From NCBI RefSeq assembly GCF_045679555.1, contig NC_092120.1, positions 10,582,305 to 10,646,304 of the forward strand: a stretch of DNA of 64,000 nt, written 5' to 3'. The notes below the pieces were generated by a model. It was not told the DNA's origin. It worked only from the letters and a program-made list of their open reading frames with translations, and did not search any database. This DNA comes from Salvelinus alpinus. Its lineage: Eukaryota > Chordata > Actinopteri > Salmoniformes > Salmonidae. A program made the translations under genes and the position numbers. Of the stretch, positions 1 through 12,589 are shown in pieces (positions within the stretch are counted from its first letter, which is position 1; every line of letters begins with the position of its first letter).

Positions 1-445
1 ACTGTTTTTTGACAGTATAATTTCAACCATAGGATTATGTCATCATGGTAACCAATAATAGACTAACCTTGTCTAAATGATGTTGAATTTGTACCATCCA
101 AATGGAATCTACAAGTTAATAGTAATATGTTGGATTAACGTCTCCATCTCTACCAAAAATAAAAGTTAAAGAATAGGATTAAATCAAATTAAACTGTATT
201 TAAAGTGCATTTAAAGTTTGATTTGATTTAGTCCTGTTCTTTAACTTAGATTTCTGGTTAAAATGGAGATGTGAATCCAACATATCAGTTATTAATTTGT
301 AGACAAACTGGAATTAAAGCCAGACTCAGAGGCAGATGGAGCTAACCAAGCAGAAGATAATCTCCTTCAAAAGTTTATATTTGGTTGCGTTGACAACCAA
401 AAACAATTCAATATTGCTTTTGCAACATGGTTAATAGCCTATTAA
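1..445. other. no gene seen
   Basis: AT-rich sequence without a convincing coding frame. A loosely repeated phrase (AAGTTAA...AATAGGATT and its inverse around 150-250) suggests decayed repeat DNA. It ends at the TTAA that begins the MITE at 446. Confidence 0.5.
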
Positions 446-695
446 AGATCCACTCGCAAACGTTCGTATAATTTCAGCCAGTAGTTTTGAAAGTGATGCT
501 CATGAGTCAAAAATGGTCCCCGTTTTTTGTGTACGTCATCCAATTGTGTACTGTGTCATCCATTTTCTGTGATATGTAAGGAATTTTGGAATTTGTGTGA
601 TATCATACGATTTTTGCCATTCATATGATATGCTACGAATCCAATTTGTGCAATATTTAAAAAAAATGTTTTGCTCAAGATCCCGGAGTGCACCT
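446..695. mobile_element. TTAA-flanked MITE, family 1, copy 1
   Basis: About 250 bp lie between two TTAA tetranucleotides (442-445 and 696-699). The ends are short inverted repeats: AGATCCACTCGCAAACG on the left and, read inward from the right, AGGTGCACTCCGGG. The interior is AT-rich and non-coding. A second copy in the opposite orientation is at 8236-8461, also between TTAA sites. TTAA duplication is typical of piggyBac and Kolobok superfamilies; which one is not decidable here. Confidence 0.75.
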
Positions 696-699
696 TTAA

Positions 700-1324
700 C
701 TTGAGGACAAGTTAAAAAATGACATGTTAGATTCATGTCTCCATCTCAAACAAGATGGAATTATTCAAGCAGTAGATACATCGCCTTTAAATGTTGATAT
801 TTTGTTGTGTTGTCAACCAAACACAATTCAATATTACTTCTGTAAAATTGTAAATAGCCTAAAGTTAAGGCTATTTTACAAACAAATGTAACAGTATTTA
901 TTCAACCTTAAAATGAGTAACATCCATGGCCACATTTTAGGTTACTGTAACAATAAATGTCTTCTTATGTAATCATAGAAAGTATGCATGTGCTGGGTCG
1001 CATGTCTGTGGAAATCTTCACAATTTCTATAATAATATGCACATAATCTGAAATGGCATTGTAGACTTGCACCGTGTACTTTAATGTAATCTCAAATAAC
1101 TGCAATCCAGGTCATTTGGTTGTGCTATTAGATGAAGCACAGTGATAACATATTAAATTGTTGTATAAATAAACAAAATATCTGACATTATATTCCAATT
1201 TTAACTTTGGTGTGCTTTTAAATAGTTGAAAGCATAGTTGTAACACATTGGTAATTCAACAAACTTTTAGCTTTCTTTTTGAGTGGGTGAAAATAGGTTG
1301 GAATGTCATTTGATTTGAATTATT
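700..1324. other. no gene seen
   Basis: AT-rich non-coding sequence between a MITE and a SINE. No open frame, RNA gene or repeat array is recognised. Confidence 0.5.
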
Positions 1325-1524
1325 ATTCAACCTTTATTTAACTAGGCAAGTCAGTTAAGAACAAATTCTTATTTACAATGACGGCCTACTGGGGAACAGT
1401 GGGTTAACTGCCTTGTTCAGGGGCAGAATGACAGATTTTTACTTTGTCAGCTCGGGGATTCAATCCAGCAACCTTTCAGTTACTGGCCCAATGCTCTAAA
1501 CACTAGGCTACCTGCCACCCCATT
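1325..1524 (-). mobile_element. HpaI-type tRNA-derived SINE
   Basis: Read on the minus strand it begins GGGTGGCAGGTAGCCTAGTG, continues through a tRNA-like A box and a decayed B box, and ends with the tail TTGTTCTTAACTGACTTGCC followed by TAGTTAAATAAAGG. This order of head and tail is that of the salmonid HpaI SINE family. The same family is at 13214-13393. Confidence 0.85.
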
Positions 1525-1978
1525 GTTCAAAGTATCTACCAAATATTACCCAATTCTCCACATTGAAATTACTCAAATGACACAGTACTACTATATAAAT
1601 GCTGCAGTACAGGATTTAGAGCCACAGGGAGACACAACCCTGAATAGAGCCTATGATTGAATGCTCATCAGTGAGATAAATAATTGACTTGCATTTACAC
1701 GAGAGAGGGAAATTAGACACTCACTTGTACACCTGAAAGCAGCATCCCTTAAAAAAAATCATAATCAATTGATGTCGAATCAAATCAAAGTTTCTTGGTC
1801 GCGTACACAGTTTTGCATGTCTTGAATGCAATTTTATATTTGACCTCTCTGTATCGCTACCCTTGCATGTCATTTGAACTGCCAACTTGAGTCCTTGGAT
1901 TTTTGTATGGTAACATTATGCACCCTTTATTTGTCATCCAGCCATTTTGCATAAATATAACATTTCAAATGTCCTAAG

Positions 1979-2899
1979 TGTCACGTTCTGACCATAGAAA
2001 GCCTTTATTTTTTATGGTAAAGTAGGTCAGGGCGTGACTAGGGGGGTTAGTCTAGTTTATATTTTTGTGGGGTTCTAGGGGTTCTAGGTTGTTTTTTCTA
2101 TGTTGGTGTTTGGTATGATTCCCAATTAGAGGCAGCTGGCTATCAGTGTCTCTAATTGGGGATCATACTTAAGTAGCATTTTTTCCACCTGTGGGTTATG
2201 GGATATTGTTTATTTTTTTAGTAAGTGTATGTAGCACCTCTGTTGTCACGGTTTGTTGTTTCGTTTGTTTGTTTATTGTGTCGTGTCTTTGGCATCATTA
2301 AACTGAAGACTTATTTATCAAATAACTCTGTAATTATTATTACGTGATTAAACTGATTAATCATGTAACTGTAATTAACTAGGAAGTCGGGGGACCAAGG
2401 AAAATATTCAGATTACAAAGTTATAATTTCCTAATATAACTTTTCAGATATTTTCAAATCTGATCAATTCGTCTTCTTAATTAATGAATTATTTACTTTA
2501 CCTCACGTTAGTCTCATTCCAAACGTCGTAAATTGTTGGTTATCTGCACAAACCCAGTCTTCACTATGAGTCAACCATACATCAATTGTCTTAAATAATT
2601 TATTTATTACTAACTAAGTAATTCACAGAAATGCATAAACAAACAAACAAAGTAAATATGGTTACAAGAAATGATAGGAGAATGTGCCCTAGTGGGCTAA
2701 ACCGGCATGGCGGCTTGGTGGACAAAAGGGGGAGTCAGCTGAGAAGTCACTACAAAGTGATAATTATAACAATTGAAATGCTAATCCTTTGCACATGAAC
2801 GCTCACTCATTCGGGAACAATTGCAATCAATATATATATATACGCTCAGTGTGTCGTCTTGATCGCTGTTGAAAAGTTCGTTTCTGTTGGAGAGTTTCC

Positions 2900-2969
<70 letters not shown>

Positions 2970-3862
2970 TGTCTGTCGTGGTTAGAGGGGATAGTTCAGA
3001 GTGACATCCATTCATGTTGTTGTAGAATGGCTGTTTCGGCGGTTGTCGTTCTTCGCGTTCAATGATACCGAATTCCTAGCTGCAGACTAGTAATTAATAT
3101 CAAAGACTTGTTCTTATTCTGTCGGTATCGATAGTCTAAGAGTTTAACCACGTGGTATGGTTAAAAGATTCAGCAATGGTCTGCAACCTTTGTCCACTCG
3201 TAATAGAGAAAAACATGGTCTACTGAGAATTTCTCAAAGTTGGGTTTTATTCGGAATTGCAGAAAAGGGGCTGTCCCAGGATGCCTGACCCTAACTGGGC
3301 TCATGGGCGGTCCTCTGATTTAGTTCAACTCAAAAGGGAATTGGAGTTTCCTTCATTAAACAGTCCAAAATCACATTACACAATTTTACAAACAGTATCA
3401 TCCTCACTCATTCATCTTATACAACAATTAGATGTAAACCTCATATCTGAGGCTATTATATAAACAGCGTTATGGTAATGTCGCCGCACCGTCTCCCATG
3501 AGCTTCCCCAAGTAGTAACAAACGGACCAGTTCGTAGCTGGATTCTTCAACGATCTTTTATACCTTCTCCGGAACGTAAACGTTGTTTGGACCTCAAGTT
3601 CTGTGAGGTGGAAGAAATTCCTGTTCTCTATGAAACTTCACTCTATCTCTATACTGTGTGGCCATAAGGCAGGGTCTTCCCTAGGAATTTACGACCTCAC
3701 TGACCACAGCAGCCTGAAGGAGCAGAGAGCGGGAGGATGGTGCTCGCTGTACCCAAAGAGGGCAACGTCATGACAATTGTTTGTTTTGCTAAGTTTCACT
3801 ATTAAATAATTATGTGGAACTCAACATACGCCTTGGTCCGTCTATACAAACAACCGTGACAC
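1979..3862. mobile_element. non-autonomous DNA transposon, TGTCACG ends
   Basis: The left end (GTGTCACGTTCTGACC) and right end (ACAACCGTGACAC) are inverted, and both are flanked by CTAAG/TAA, so the duplication is either the 3-bp TAA (PIF/Harbinger-like) or a 5-bp CTAAG. About 1.9 kb, no transposase. Inside is a partial palindrome around 2117-2166 (CCCAATTAGAGGCAGCTGGC...TCTCTAATTGGGG) and a (CT)n tract. Strongly reminiscent of a common salmonid interspersed repeat. Confidence 0.6.
2902..2965. repeat. (CT)n microsatellite
   Basis: About 32 CT dinucleotides, nearly perfect, inside the TGTCACG-ended element. Open frames across it on both strands (Ser-Leu or Arg-Glu repeats) are artefacts. Confidence 0.97.
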
Positions 3863-3918
3863 TAAGTCAGCTGTTTTAGTGTAAATGTGAATGGATCCAT
3901 CATTGTTGCTGTTCCATT

Positions 3919-4000
3919 AACAATCAGTGATTAAAACATAGCTCTTGGGTTTAACTCATAACAATCAGTGATTAAAACATAGCTCTTGGGTTTAACTAAA
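3919..4000. repeat. 41-bp tandem duplication
   Basis: The phrase AACAATCAGTGATTAAAACA...GGGTTTAACT occurs twice head-to-tail, starting at 3919 and 3960, with near identity; a recent local duplication in non-coding DNA. Confidence 0.9.
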
Positions 4001-4413
<413 letters not shown>

Positions 4414-4504
4414 TAGAGTAATGTTAGAGATGGTGACATCAACAAATGAAGAGAGTGTGCCATGCTGCATATAGAGTGGGGCAGAATAGAAATAGGGAAG
4501 AAAT

Positions 4505-4580
4505 AGAAAATAGAAAGGGGATCATATGGAGACTGATAGAAAATAGAAAGGGGAGCATATGGAGACTGATAGAAAATCCC
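4505..4580. repeat. 33-bp tandem repeat, about 2.3 copies
   Basis: The unit AGAAAATAGAAAGGGG followed by a/gTCATATGGAGACTGAT begins at 4505 and again at 4538, with a truncated third start at 4571. Confidence 0.85.
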
Positions 4581-4706
4581 CACCAGATATAAAGGAAAAA
4601 AGAGGGTTGAGAAGTTCAGGTAACTATTTAATCTAATGTAATGTAAAAGTGAGGTCAGAGGTCATAGGTGAGGTATGGGAGTGGGTTTGATGAAAAGGTG
4701 GAAGGC

Positions 4707-4832
<126 letters not shown>

Positions 4833-5097
4833 GGGGGAGTGGTAGAGAGAAATTAAATTGGTGTATGTGTGAGAGAGTTTACGTGTTTGTTTGTGTGTTT
4901 GCACGCCTGCCTGCATGCTGGTGCGTGTGTACGTGCATGCATTTGTATGTGTGTGCATTTGTGTGTAAGCGTGCCCAAGTCTGCATTATGTGTGTGTGTT
5001 TGTGTTCTGTCTTTGTGGTGTATGTGCATCTGTCTGTGTATGTAGTGTGTATGACTCTTTCTCCAATACCTTGGACTGGAGCATGTCAGCAACGCTC

Positions 5098-5760
5098 CAT
5101 CAAATCAAATTGTATTCGTCACATGCGCCGAATATAACAAGTATAGACTTTACCGTGAAATGCTTACTTACGAGCCCTTTCCCAGCAATGCAGTTAAAAA
5201 GTAAGAAAACTAACAAATACATCAAAGACAATAGTAACACAATAAAATAACAATAACAAGGCTATATACAGGTTATATACAAAGAGTACTGGTACCGAGT
5301 TAATGTATTGGGGTACGAGGTTGTTGGGGTGATTGAGGTAATATGTACATGTAGGTATGGTTAGGTGATTGATTGAAGTACTATGTACATGTAGGTAGGG
5401 GCTGAAAAGCAGAAAGTCCTGGTAACCGGTTACTGTGACTTGGGTGGCTGGAGTCTTTGACAATTTTTAGGGCCTTCCTCTGATACCACCTATTATAGAG
5501 GTCTTGGATGGCAGGGAGCTCGGCCCCAGTGATGTACTGGGCCGTACGCACTCCATGTGGTGTCACCCACCTCATGTCACACTGTCCCCTTCCCCCCACC
5601 TCAACGGGTGTTGCTATGCATTGATCCAACTTCGCCTGTCAGAAGGCTGAGAGAGCTATGGACAGGTGAGTCCTTGACCACTGACAGGTTTATATAGTCA
5701 CTGGTGTCCATTATCGATAGGATCTGTTCAGTAGAGGGTCTGTGACAGCTGTTGATGGGG
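5098..5760 (-). mobile_element. LINE 3' remnant
   Basis: The minus strand encodes a decayed C-terminal reverse-transcriptase segment between 5381 and 5629 (GAELPAIQDLYNRWYQRKA, then KIVKDSSHPSHS), a phrase seen at the end of jockey-superfamily LINE ORF2 in fish. The low-coordinate end has the CAAATCAAATTGTATT-type 3' boundary common to salmonid LINE copies. No intact frame remains. Confidence 0.6.
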
Positions 5761-5985
5761 ACAAAGTGAATCAGTGGAGAGATTGGGCTATAATCACCAT
5801 CTGGAATGGGGAATATTCACACACACACACGCACACTGGCAGGCAGGCATACAAACACACATTTTATCTGACAAGAACTGTGCATCCTACAGTGAATCTC
5901 CATGATTGCACAACCATACATATACTAACACAAAAAAACACCACTAACGTACATCCAAATACATTCCTAATGTGTACCAACCCAT

Positions 5986-6075
<90 letters not shown>

Positions 6076-6088
6076 ACACACATACACA
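5986..6088. repeat. (CA)n microsatellite
   Basis: About 50 CA units, slightly interrupted by TACA near the right end; smaller CA tracts precede it at 5818-5836. Confidence 0.97.
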
Positions 6089-6099
6089 CTGTGCTGTTT

Positions 6100-8231
6100 A
6101 GCAGTGCTGTTAAAATCTTAACTACAAGGCTGGCTGGAATTAATTTATTGTCCTGGGGGGAGATTGATTCATCCAGGAGAGGGCTGTTTGCATTGATTCC
6201 TTATTCTGCACAGCCATTCTCCATCTGATCAGCAGCTCTGATACAGAGGCAATGAATGAATGCCCACCACTACTGAACATTCATCCTGAACACTGGGAGG
6301 GGAAAGCCAGAGGAGAACCAGTGAGAGCCAGATGAAACCAGTGAAAACCATTAATGGGCTAAAGAGTAGCAGAACCTTTCAGCTAAGGAGCAAATGGGAG
6401 AAATGTTAAAATAGATAATGCATAGGCAGCAATAGGAGTTTGCTAACAGGAAAGACCCATTCACAGAATATGTTAAAGGGAATTTATCTGTTCAAGGGTC
6501 ACGTTCAATAATCATCTTATTTTTGCAGCACATGTGAAATCAAACTGCAATTTGCTTTGCAGAAACGTTAAACAATAGGAGGTCCCTCCAAGAACCAAAT
6601 AATCAAATCAGTGTTGTGTCTCACCGTGGCTCTAATAACGGTCTCACAGAGCCTGGATGTCATTTCACAGTGCCTCAATAAGGCAAAAGATTAAAGCCTG
6701 TGATAATGATGATGATAATAACTAGATGCATCTTTTAGCCAGCTGCTTTCCAGGAGCAATCCTGCCTCCTGACAAAGAATAATACAGGTACACTGGGAAA
6801 GAGGGGAAAAGGCGGGGTGACAAATCACAAAAACAATTCCTGGCCAGGAAATTAGCGTTTAGCCTTGCCAGTCATCCCACTGGAGGAATGGATGCATGTG
6901 GATATTCACAGGAGGATGCGATGCAGTTATAGCAGGAGAATCTGTCCAAATTCCTCAAACTGTTTCGTTTGCGTAGTTGACTAGATCATTTGATCGATAA
7001 GAACTGAGGGATATTAGTATGACTGATATATTGACTGCAGAATCTCATCTCAAAGAAGAGACACATGGGAACATTTTCCCTGTTTGCGTTTTATAATATC
7101 GAGGACAGTATGCTGTGCATGTCTTTTCAAATGTTTTTTCAACATTAATCTAGACAGTGAGTTGGAGGTGCCACCAGTGTCAACCAGCCAGACAGTCACC
7201 ATGGCGCATGCATCTGGTGAACATCACGAGTCACGCCGTCGGCAGCTGGAAATGCCAGGCGGGCATTGGTCAGGGGCAGACCCCATGGTGGTGGTGTTCA
7301 GCAACTGTGTCCCAACCCCCGACACAAGCCTGAGGCAGAACCAACCAACAGGGATTAGAGGGAGGGGAACGGGTCTCAACCGGGTCTCATATGGTTCTGC
7401 TCACTGTCGGAATCTATAGCAGAACAACACAAATACGGCCCCTAACCAGGGTTTCCAAACAGCATTGCAGTGTGACACAAATAGTAAAAGCTCCAATACA
7501 TTTCATCAATAATTACCATCAAACAGCCAACAACAACTCCCATCTCCAACATCTGATTGACATGTATTTGCCTGTGTAGTCATGAGGAATGACAGGATGA
7601 AAGATGCAGCAAAGCTGTAATTACCGATGATCAGGCATCAGAGGAAAGAGACACAGGAGTCTCAACTGAACCATCAGGTTTTAGATTTGTGTTTGGCCCT
7701 GTCAGGCGTGATAAATTACCCAACTGACAAACTCAATCAGAAACCTATTCAATCACAAGCCTGTTAACTTACTGATTATACATCATAAGATCCTCTGTGT
7801 GGTGACGCCTGTGATTTAAGAATAAAGAAACAGATGTACTGAGTGACAGGAGATGTTCCTGAAATGAATGTTTTGGCGGAAAACATTATGGTAGATGGGG
7901 CCTCAACAGAGACTGGAAGGAGAGAAATAACAGATTAATTTGTACATTTGTTTTGCAGATTATGGTTTGTTTTTGTGTGGTGAGATTAGTGTCATTAAGT
8001 TTGAGACTATTAAAGGTTATGATCAAAGCACAACCAGATCCCTCCTTGATAGTGAGGCTAAATTGAGCCATTAGGGTTACTCGAGTGCAATAAAGTTAAT
8101 AAATATAGTAAAACGTTGTCATGAAATGTCATGTAGTTCACAAAAAAATGTGAGAGCAAAAAGGGAAGTAGATGAAGGCCATATGGAATGTTTGTCAGCC
8201 TTGCATCTCTGTGTATCAAGGTGACATCATA
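6100..8231. other. no gene seen
   Basis: Mixed-composition intergenic DNA. Short open frames (for example 7084-7419) have no domain, no splice context and no biased composition, and I do not regard them as genes. No repeat family was recognised. Confidence 0.45.
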
Positions 8232-8235
8232 TTAA

Positions 8236-8461
8236 AGAGGCACTCCGGGAACATAAGCACAACAAATTTGTAACACATTACAAGAATTAGATTTTTTTAA
8301 CATATCACGCAAATTGCTAAATGTAGATGATATCATATGAATTGCAAAATTCGGGACACATCGCACGAAATGGATGACATGGTGCACAATTGGATGACGT
8401 AGTACACAAAAAACGGGGACCCATTTTGGCTGAAATTATATAAACGTTTGAGAGTGCATCT
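8236..8461. mobile_element. TTAA-flanked MITE, family 1, copy 2
   Basis: 226 bp between TTAA at 8232-8235 and 8462-8465. Inverted relative to copy 1: it starts AGAGGCACTCCGGG and ends GAGAGTGCATCT. Shared internal phrases include ACACAAAAAACGGGGACC and ATTGGATGACGTA. Confidence 0.75.
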
Positions 8462-8465
8462 TTAA

Positions 8466-8840
8466 CAGCAGTATACCACCCTGCATCCCACTGCTGGCTT
8501 CCTTCTGAAGTTAAGCAGGGTTGGTCCCTGAATGGGAGACTTGAATGCTGCTGGAAGGGGTGTTGGAGGGCCAGTAGGGGGGTACTCCTCCCTCTGGTCT
8601 AAGGAGATCCCAGGGCAGTGAACGAGACATTGCCCTGGGCAGGGTGCGGCCTTTTAAAATGGGTCTCCTGACTCTCTGTGATTAAAAATCCCATGGCGCT
8701 GATAGTAAGATCATGGCCACCTAATTATCCCCTTCATTCCTAACTGGCATATATCACTCCTCTCCACCTGACGTGTGGTGAGCGTTCTGGCACAAAATGG
8801 TTGCCATGCATCACCCAGGTGGGTGTTACACGTTGGTGGT
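8466..8840 (+). mobile_element. 5S rRNA-derived SINE (SINE3 / OS-SINE1-like)
   Basis: The first about 90 bases resemble 5S rRNA with its internal promoter: GAAGTTAAGCAGGGTTGG followed by GAATGGGAGAC matches the box A / intermediate / box C arrangement. This is followed by the non-rRNA body GCTGGAAGGGGTGTTGGAGG and CCAGGGCAGTGAACG. Fish and salmonids carry such 5S-derived SINEs. It is truncated or diverged downstream, so it is a SINE and not a 5S gene. Confidence 0.7.
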
Positions 8841-8928
8841 GGATACGAAACAATATACTTTATTGTTCATTTACATGGAAATTTATTCTGTGACGTCAGC
8901 ATACAAATACACAAACACAAACACAACA

Positions 8929-11002
8929 CACTGAGCGTAGAAAGCATTTAGGACACATTCTCTTTCCATGACATAAACTGACCAGGTGAATCCAGGTGAA
9001 AGCTATGATCTCTTATTGATGTCACTTGTTAAATCCATTTCAATCAGTATAGATGAAGTGGAGGAGACAGGTTAAAGAAGGATTTTTAAGCCTTGAGACA
9101 ATTGAGACATGGAGACATGTGTGTCATTCAGAGGGTGAATGGGCAAGACAAAATATTTAAGTGGTTTGTGTCAATAACTACAATGCTGCTGGGTTGGTCA
9201 CGCTCAACTGTTCCCTGTGTGTATCAAGAATGGTCCACCACCCAAAGGACATCCAGCCAACTTGACACAACTGTGGGAAGCTTTGGAGTCAACATGGGCC
9301 AGTATCCCTTTGGAACGTTTTCGACACCTTGTAGAGTTCATTCTAGAGGTCGACCGATTAATCGGCATGGCCGATTAATTAGAGCCGATTTCAAGTTTTC
9401 ATAACAATCGGTAATCGCCATTTTTGGATGCCGATTATGGCCGATTACATTGCACTCCACGAGGAGACTGCATGGCAGGATGACCACCTGTTACGCGAGT
9501 GCAGCAAGGAGCCAAGGTAAGTTGCTAGCTAGCATTAAACTTATCTTATAAAAAACAATCAATCTTAACATAATCACTAGTTAACAACACATGGTTGATG
9601 ATATTGCTAGTTTAACTAGCTTGTCCTGCGTTGCATATAAAGAATGCGGTGCCTGTTCATTTATCATCGAATTACAGCCTACTTCGCCAAACGGGTGATG
9701 ATTTAACAAGCGCATTCGCAAAAAAAGCACAATCGCTGCACCAATGTACCTAACCATAAACATCAACGCCTTTGTTAAAATCAATACACACAACTATATA
9801 TTTTAAACCTGCATATTTAGTTACAAGAAATTAATGTTAGCAGGCAATATTAACTAGGGAAATTGTTTCACTTCTCTTGAGTTCCGTGCAAGCAGAGTCA
9901 GGGTATATGCAGCAGTTTGGGCCGTCTGGCTCGTTGCGAACTGTGTGAAGACCATTTCTTCCTAACAAAGACCGTAATTAATTTGCCCGAATTTTACATA
10001 ATTATGACATAACATTGAAGGTTGTGCAATGTAACAGCAATATTTAGACTTAGGGATGCCACCCGTTCGATAAAATACGTAACGGTTCCGTATTTCACTG
10101 ACAGAATAAACGTTTTGTTTTCGAAATAGCTTCCGGATTTTACCATATTAATGACCTAAGGCTCGTATTTCTGTGTGTCTATTATATTATAATTAAGTAT
10201 ATGATTTGATATTTGATAGAACAGTCTGACTGAGCTGTGGTAGGCAGCAGCAGGCTCGTAAGCATTCATTCAAACAGCACTTTCCTGCGTTTGCCAGCAG
10301 CTCTTCGCAATGCTTGAAGCACAGCTCTGTTTATGACTTAAAGCCTATCAACTCCCGAGATTAGGCTGGCAATACTATAGTGCCTATAAGAACATCCAAT
10401 AGTCAAAGGTAAATTAAATACAAATGGTATAGAGGGAAATAGTCCTATAAATTCCTATAATAACTACAACCTAAAACTTCTTAACTGGGAATATTGAAGA
10501 CTCATGTTAAAAGGAACCACCAGCTTTCATATGTTCTCATGTTCTGAGCAAAGAAACAAAACGTTAGCTTTTTTTACATGGCACATATTGCACTTTTACT
10601 TTCTTCTCCAACACTGTGTTTTTGCATTATTTAAACCAAATTGAACACGTTTCATTATTTATTTGAGACTAAATTGATTTTATTTATGTATTATATTAAG
10701 TTAAAATAAAAGTGTTCATTCAGTATTGTTGTAATTATCATTATTACAAATATATACAGTATATATCAAAATATATATATAAAAAAAAATTATAATAGCA
10801 AAATAAAAATAGAAATAAAATAAATCTTGGCTGATTCATCGGTGTCTGAATTTTTTGGGTCCTCCAATAATCGGTATCAGTGTTGAGAAATCATAATCGG
10901 TTGACCTCTAGTTCATTCCCCAACAAACTGAGGCTGTTCTGAGGGCAAAAGGGGGTGCAACTCAATATAAGGTGTTCTTCATGTTTTGTACACTCAGTGT
11001 AT
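8929..11002. mobile_element. Tc1-like non-autonomous element, split by an hAT-like insertion
   Basis: Left end ACACTGAGCGTAGAAAGCAT; the right end is the inverse (TTTTGTACACTCAGTGTA). The body around 9230-9335 and 10919-10975 (AAGAATGGTCCACCACCC; GAGGCTGTTCTGAGGGCA) becomes continuous if the 1567-bp insert at 9344-10910 and one copy of its 8-bp duplication are removed. No transposase frame survives. Confidence 0.75.
9344..10910. mobile_element. hAT-like non-autonomous transposon, copy 1
   Basis: Ends are inverted repeats (TAGAGGTCGACCGATTAATC on the left, AATCGGTTGACCTCTA on the right) with GGCCGAT/ATCGGC-rich subterminal sequence. A perfect 8-bp duplication GTTCATTC sits at 9336-9343 and 10911-10918. 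An 8-bp duplication with short inverted ends is the hAT hallmark. The 1.57-kb interior is AT-rich and has no transposase. Copies 2 and 3 are at 27345-28769 and 61964-63450. Confidence 0.85.
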
Positions 11003-11587
11003 ATTTCATGCAGTACAGAAAACTGAAAAGTTAGCACACAAGTCACACATTTACATTTCCACATATTCAATGTCTCTGCAGCCTACTGCCCGACTGTGTT
11101 TTGGTCCGCGGTGTGTTAAGGCGTGTTTCCCCATACTAAATAAAGCACTTTGAGTACCTTAGTTGGTGGAAAAATCACTATATAAATCCAATTAATTCAT
11201 TAATTCTTTAACACTTTACAGAATCTGTTGTCTTTTAATGCTCTTAGAAAGAACCCATTCCTTCTGAAGTGAATATAATGCAAATGGAATCTGTCTTGAC
11301 TGCTGACGAACCCTGTCCTGTATAGTACTGTACATACTGACGGAGATGTGTTGTCACATAGTTGCTGGTACTGTTGATCCTGCACTTGAGCAGACAAACA
11401 GAATCAGTCTCATGTTGATGCTGCAGATACAAAGCACCACAGCCCCACTATATGCTCTGGCTGGTTTCCTGCTCCTAGCTAACCTCGTCTCCAGACTACC
11501 GAGGAAGTGTCTAGTGCGTGGGACTAGTTCCTGGCTGATGTAGCCCAGAGAGGAGTACTTTGGAAAAGCATACAATTGCATACCTTT
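11003..11587. other. no gene seen
   Basis: Non-coding spacer. Overlapping short frames on both strands around 11200-11580 are mutually exclusive and show no domain. Confidence 0.45.
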
Positions 11588-11725
11588 TGGTCAGTGGAGG
11601 CTGTTGAGGGGAGGACAGCTCATAATAATGGCTGTAATGGAGCAAATGGAATGGCATCAAACACGTGTTTGATACAATTCCAGTCATTCAGCTCCAGCCA
11701 TTTAAGGCGCCACCAACCTCCTGAG
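11588..11725 (+). mobile_element. palindromic MITE, copy A
   Basis: Starts CAGTGGAGGCTGTTGAGG and ends GGCGCCACCAACCTCCTG, with GTAATGGAGCAAATGGAATG and AATTCCAGTCATTCAGCTCC as approximately inverted inner arms. A second copy in the opposite orientation is at 11966-12112. Confidence 0.7.
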
Positions 11726-11965
11726 CTTGGGGTGTAATATTAGTGCTTCTTAAAAAAAAAAAAAAATTTTGATTTTGGAATCCTCTTAATTTAATTCACA
11801 CTTGTAGGAGACAAAGAAAAAGAAAATGTGCAAAGTAATTTTATTTGTTACAGCGCAACATATTTAATGTGTATCATGTAAGTGCTTAGCTTATCTTTTC
11901 ACTTTCATTGCCTACATACTAATATGTAGATGACAGAACCTTGAGCACTCACTTGTCCTCTATGT

Positions 11966-12112
11966 CAGGCAGAGGAGGTTGGTGGCACCTTAATTGTGGA
12001 GTATGGGCTCGTGGTAATGGCATGTTTTCCATGTGGTTGATGCCATTCCATTCGCACAATTCTGGCCATTATTATGAGCCGTCCTTCCCTCAGCAGCGTC
12101 CTGTGAGGTCAG
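11966..12112 (-). mobile_element. palindromic MITE, copy B (inverted)
   Basis: Starts GGCAGAGGAGGTTGGTGGCA, contains GCTCGTGGTAATGGCATG and ends GCCGTCCTTCCCTCAGCAGC; this is the reverse complement of the family member at 11588. The two copies are 240 bp apart. Confidence 0.7.
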
Positions 12113-12589
12113 AGTTTTTCGAACTGGGATCCACGGAGGTACTGCAAGGGTCCACGATAATTATTATTACATTTTTTTGTGGGGATTTTTTATGTAAAAA
12201 AAACATTATTTTATGAATATCGCTAGCTACAATAGAATATCATTTTGGATACCATTTTTGTGTCTCTGGGTCCAATATAAAGGAAGAGGTAGTTTCATGA
12301 GCTAATGCTAAATAGCGTCAGCACAATGACTGGAAGTCTACAGGAACAGTTAACATGCTAGCTGTTCCTGTTCATCTGACTCAGGAGAAGTAGACAAATG
12401 GCTTCATTGTCAAAATCTTGAACTATCCCTTTACTATGGAGTGAATTACAGTAATTGGAGCTAATTACCGTTTTTTTCTGTATAGAAAATTCAATTTTGG
12501 AATGTATAAACAGTTCCAGTTCAACTTAAACAACCAAAAGATAGAAAGCATGCAGAAAAGATATTGAACTGGATATATTTTTTAAATAA

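Noticed and set aside
8466-8560. 5S rRNA gene
   Set aside because: Only part of the 5S sequence is present, it is diverged, and it continues into the body of a known type of 5S-derived SINE.
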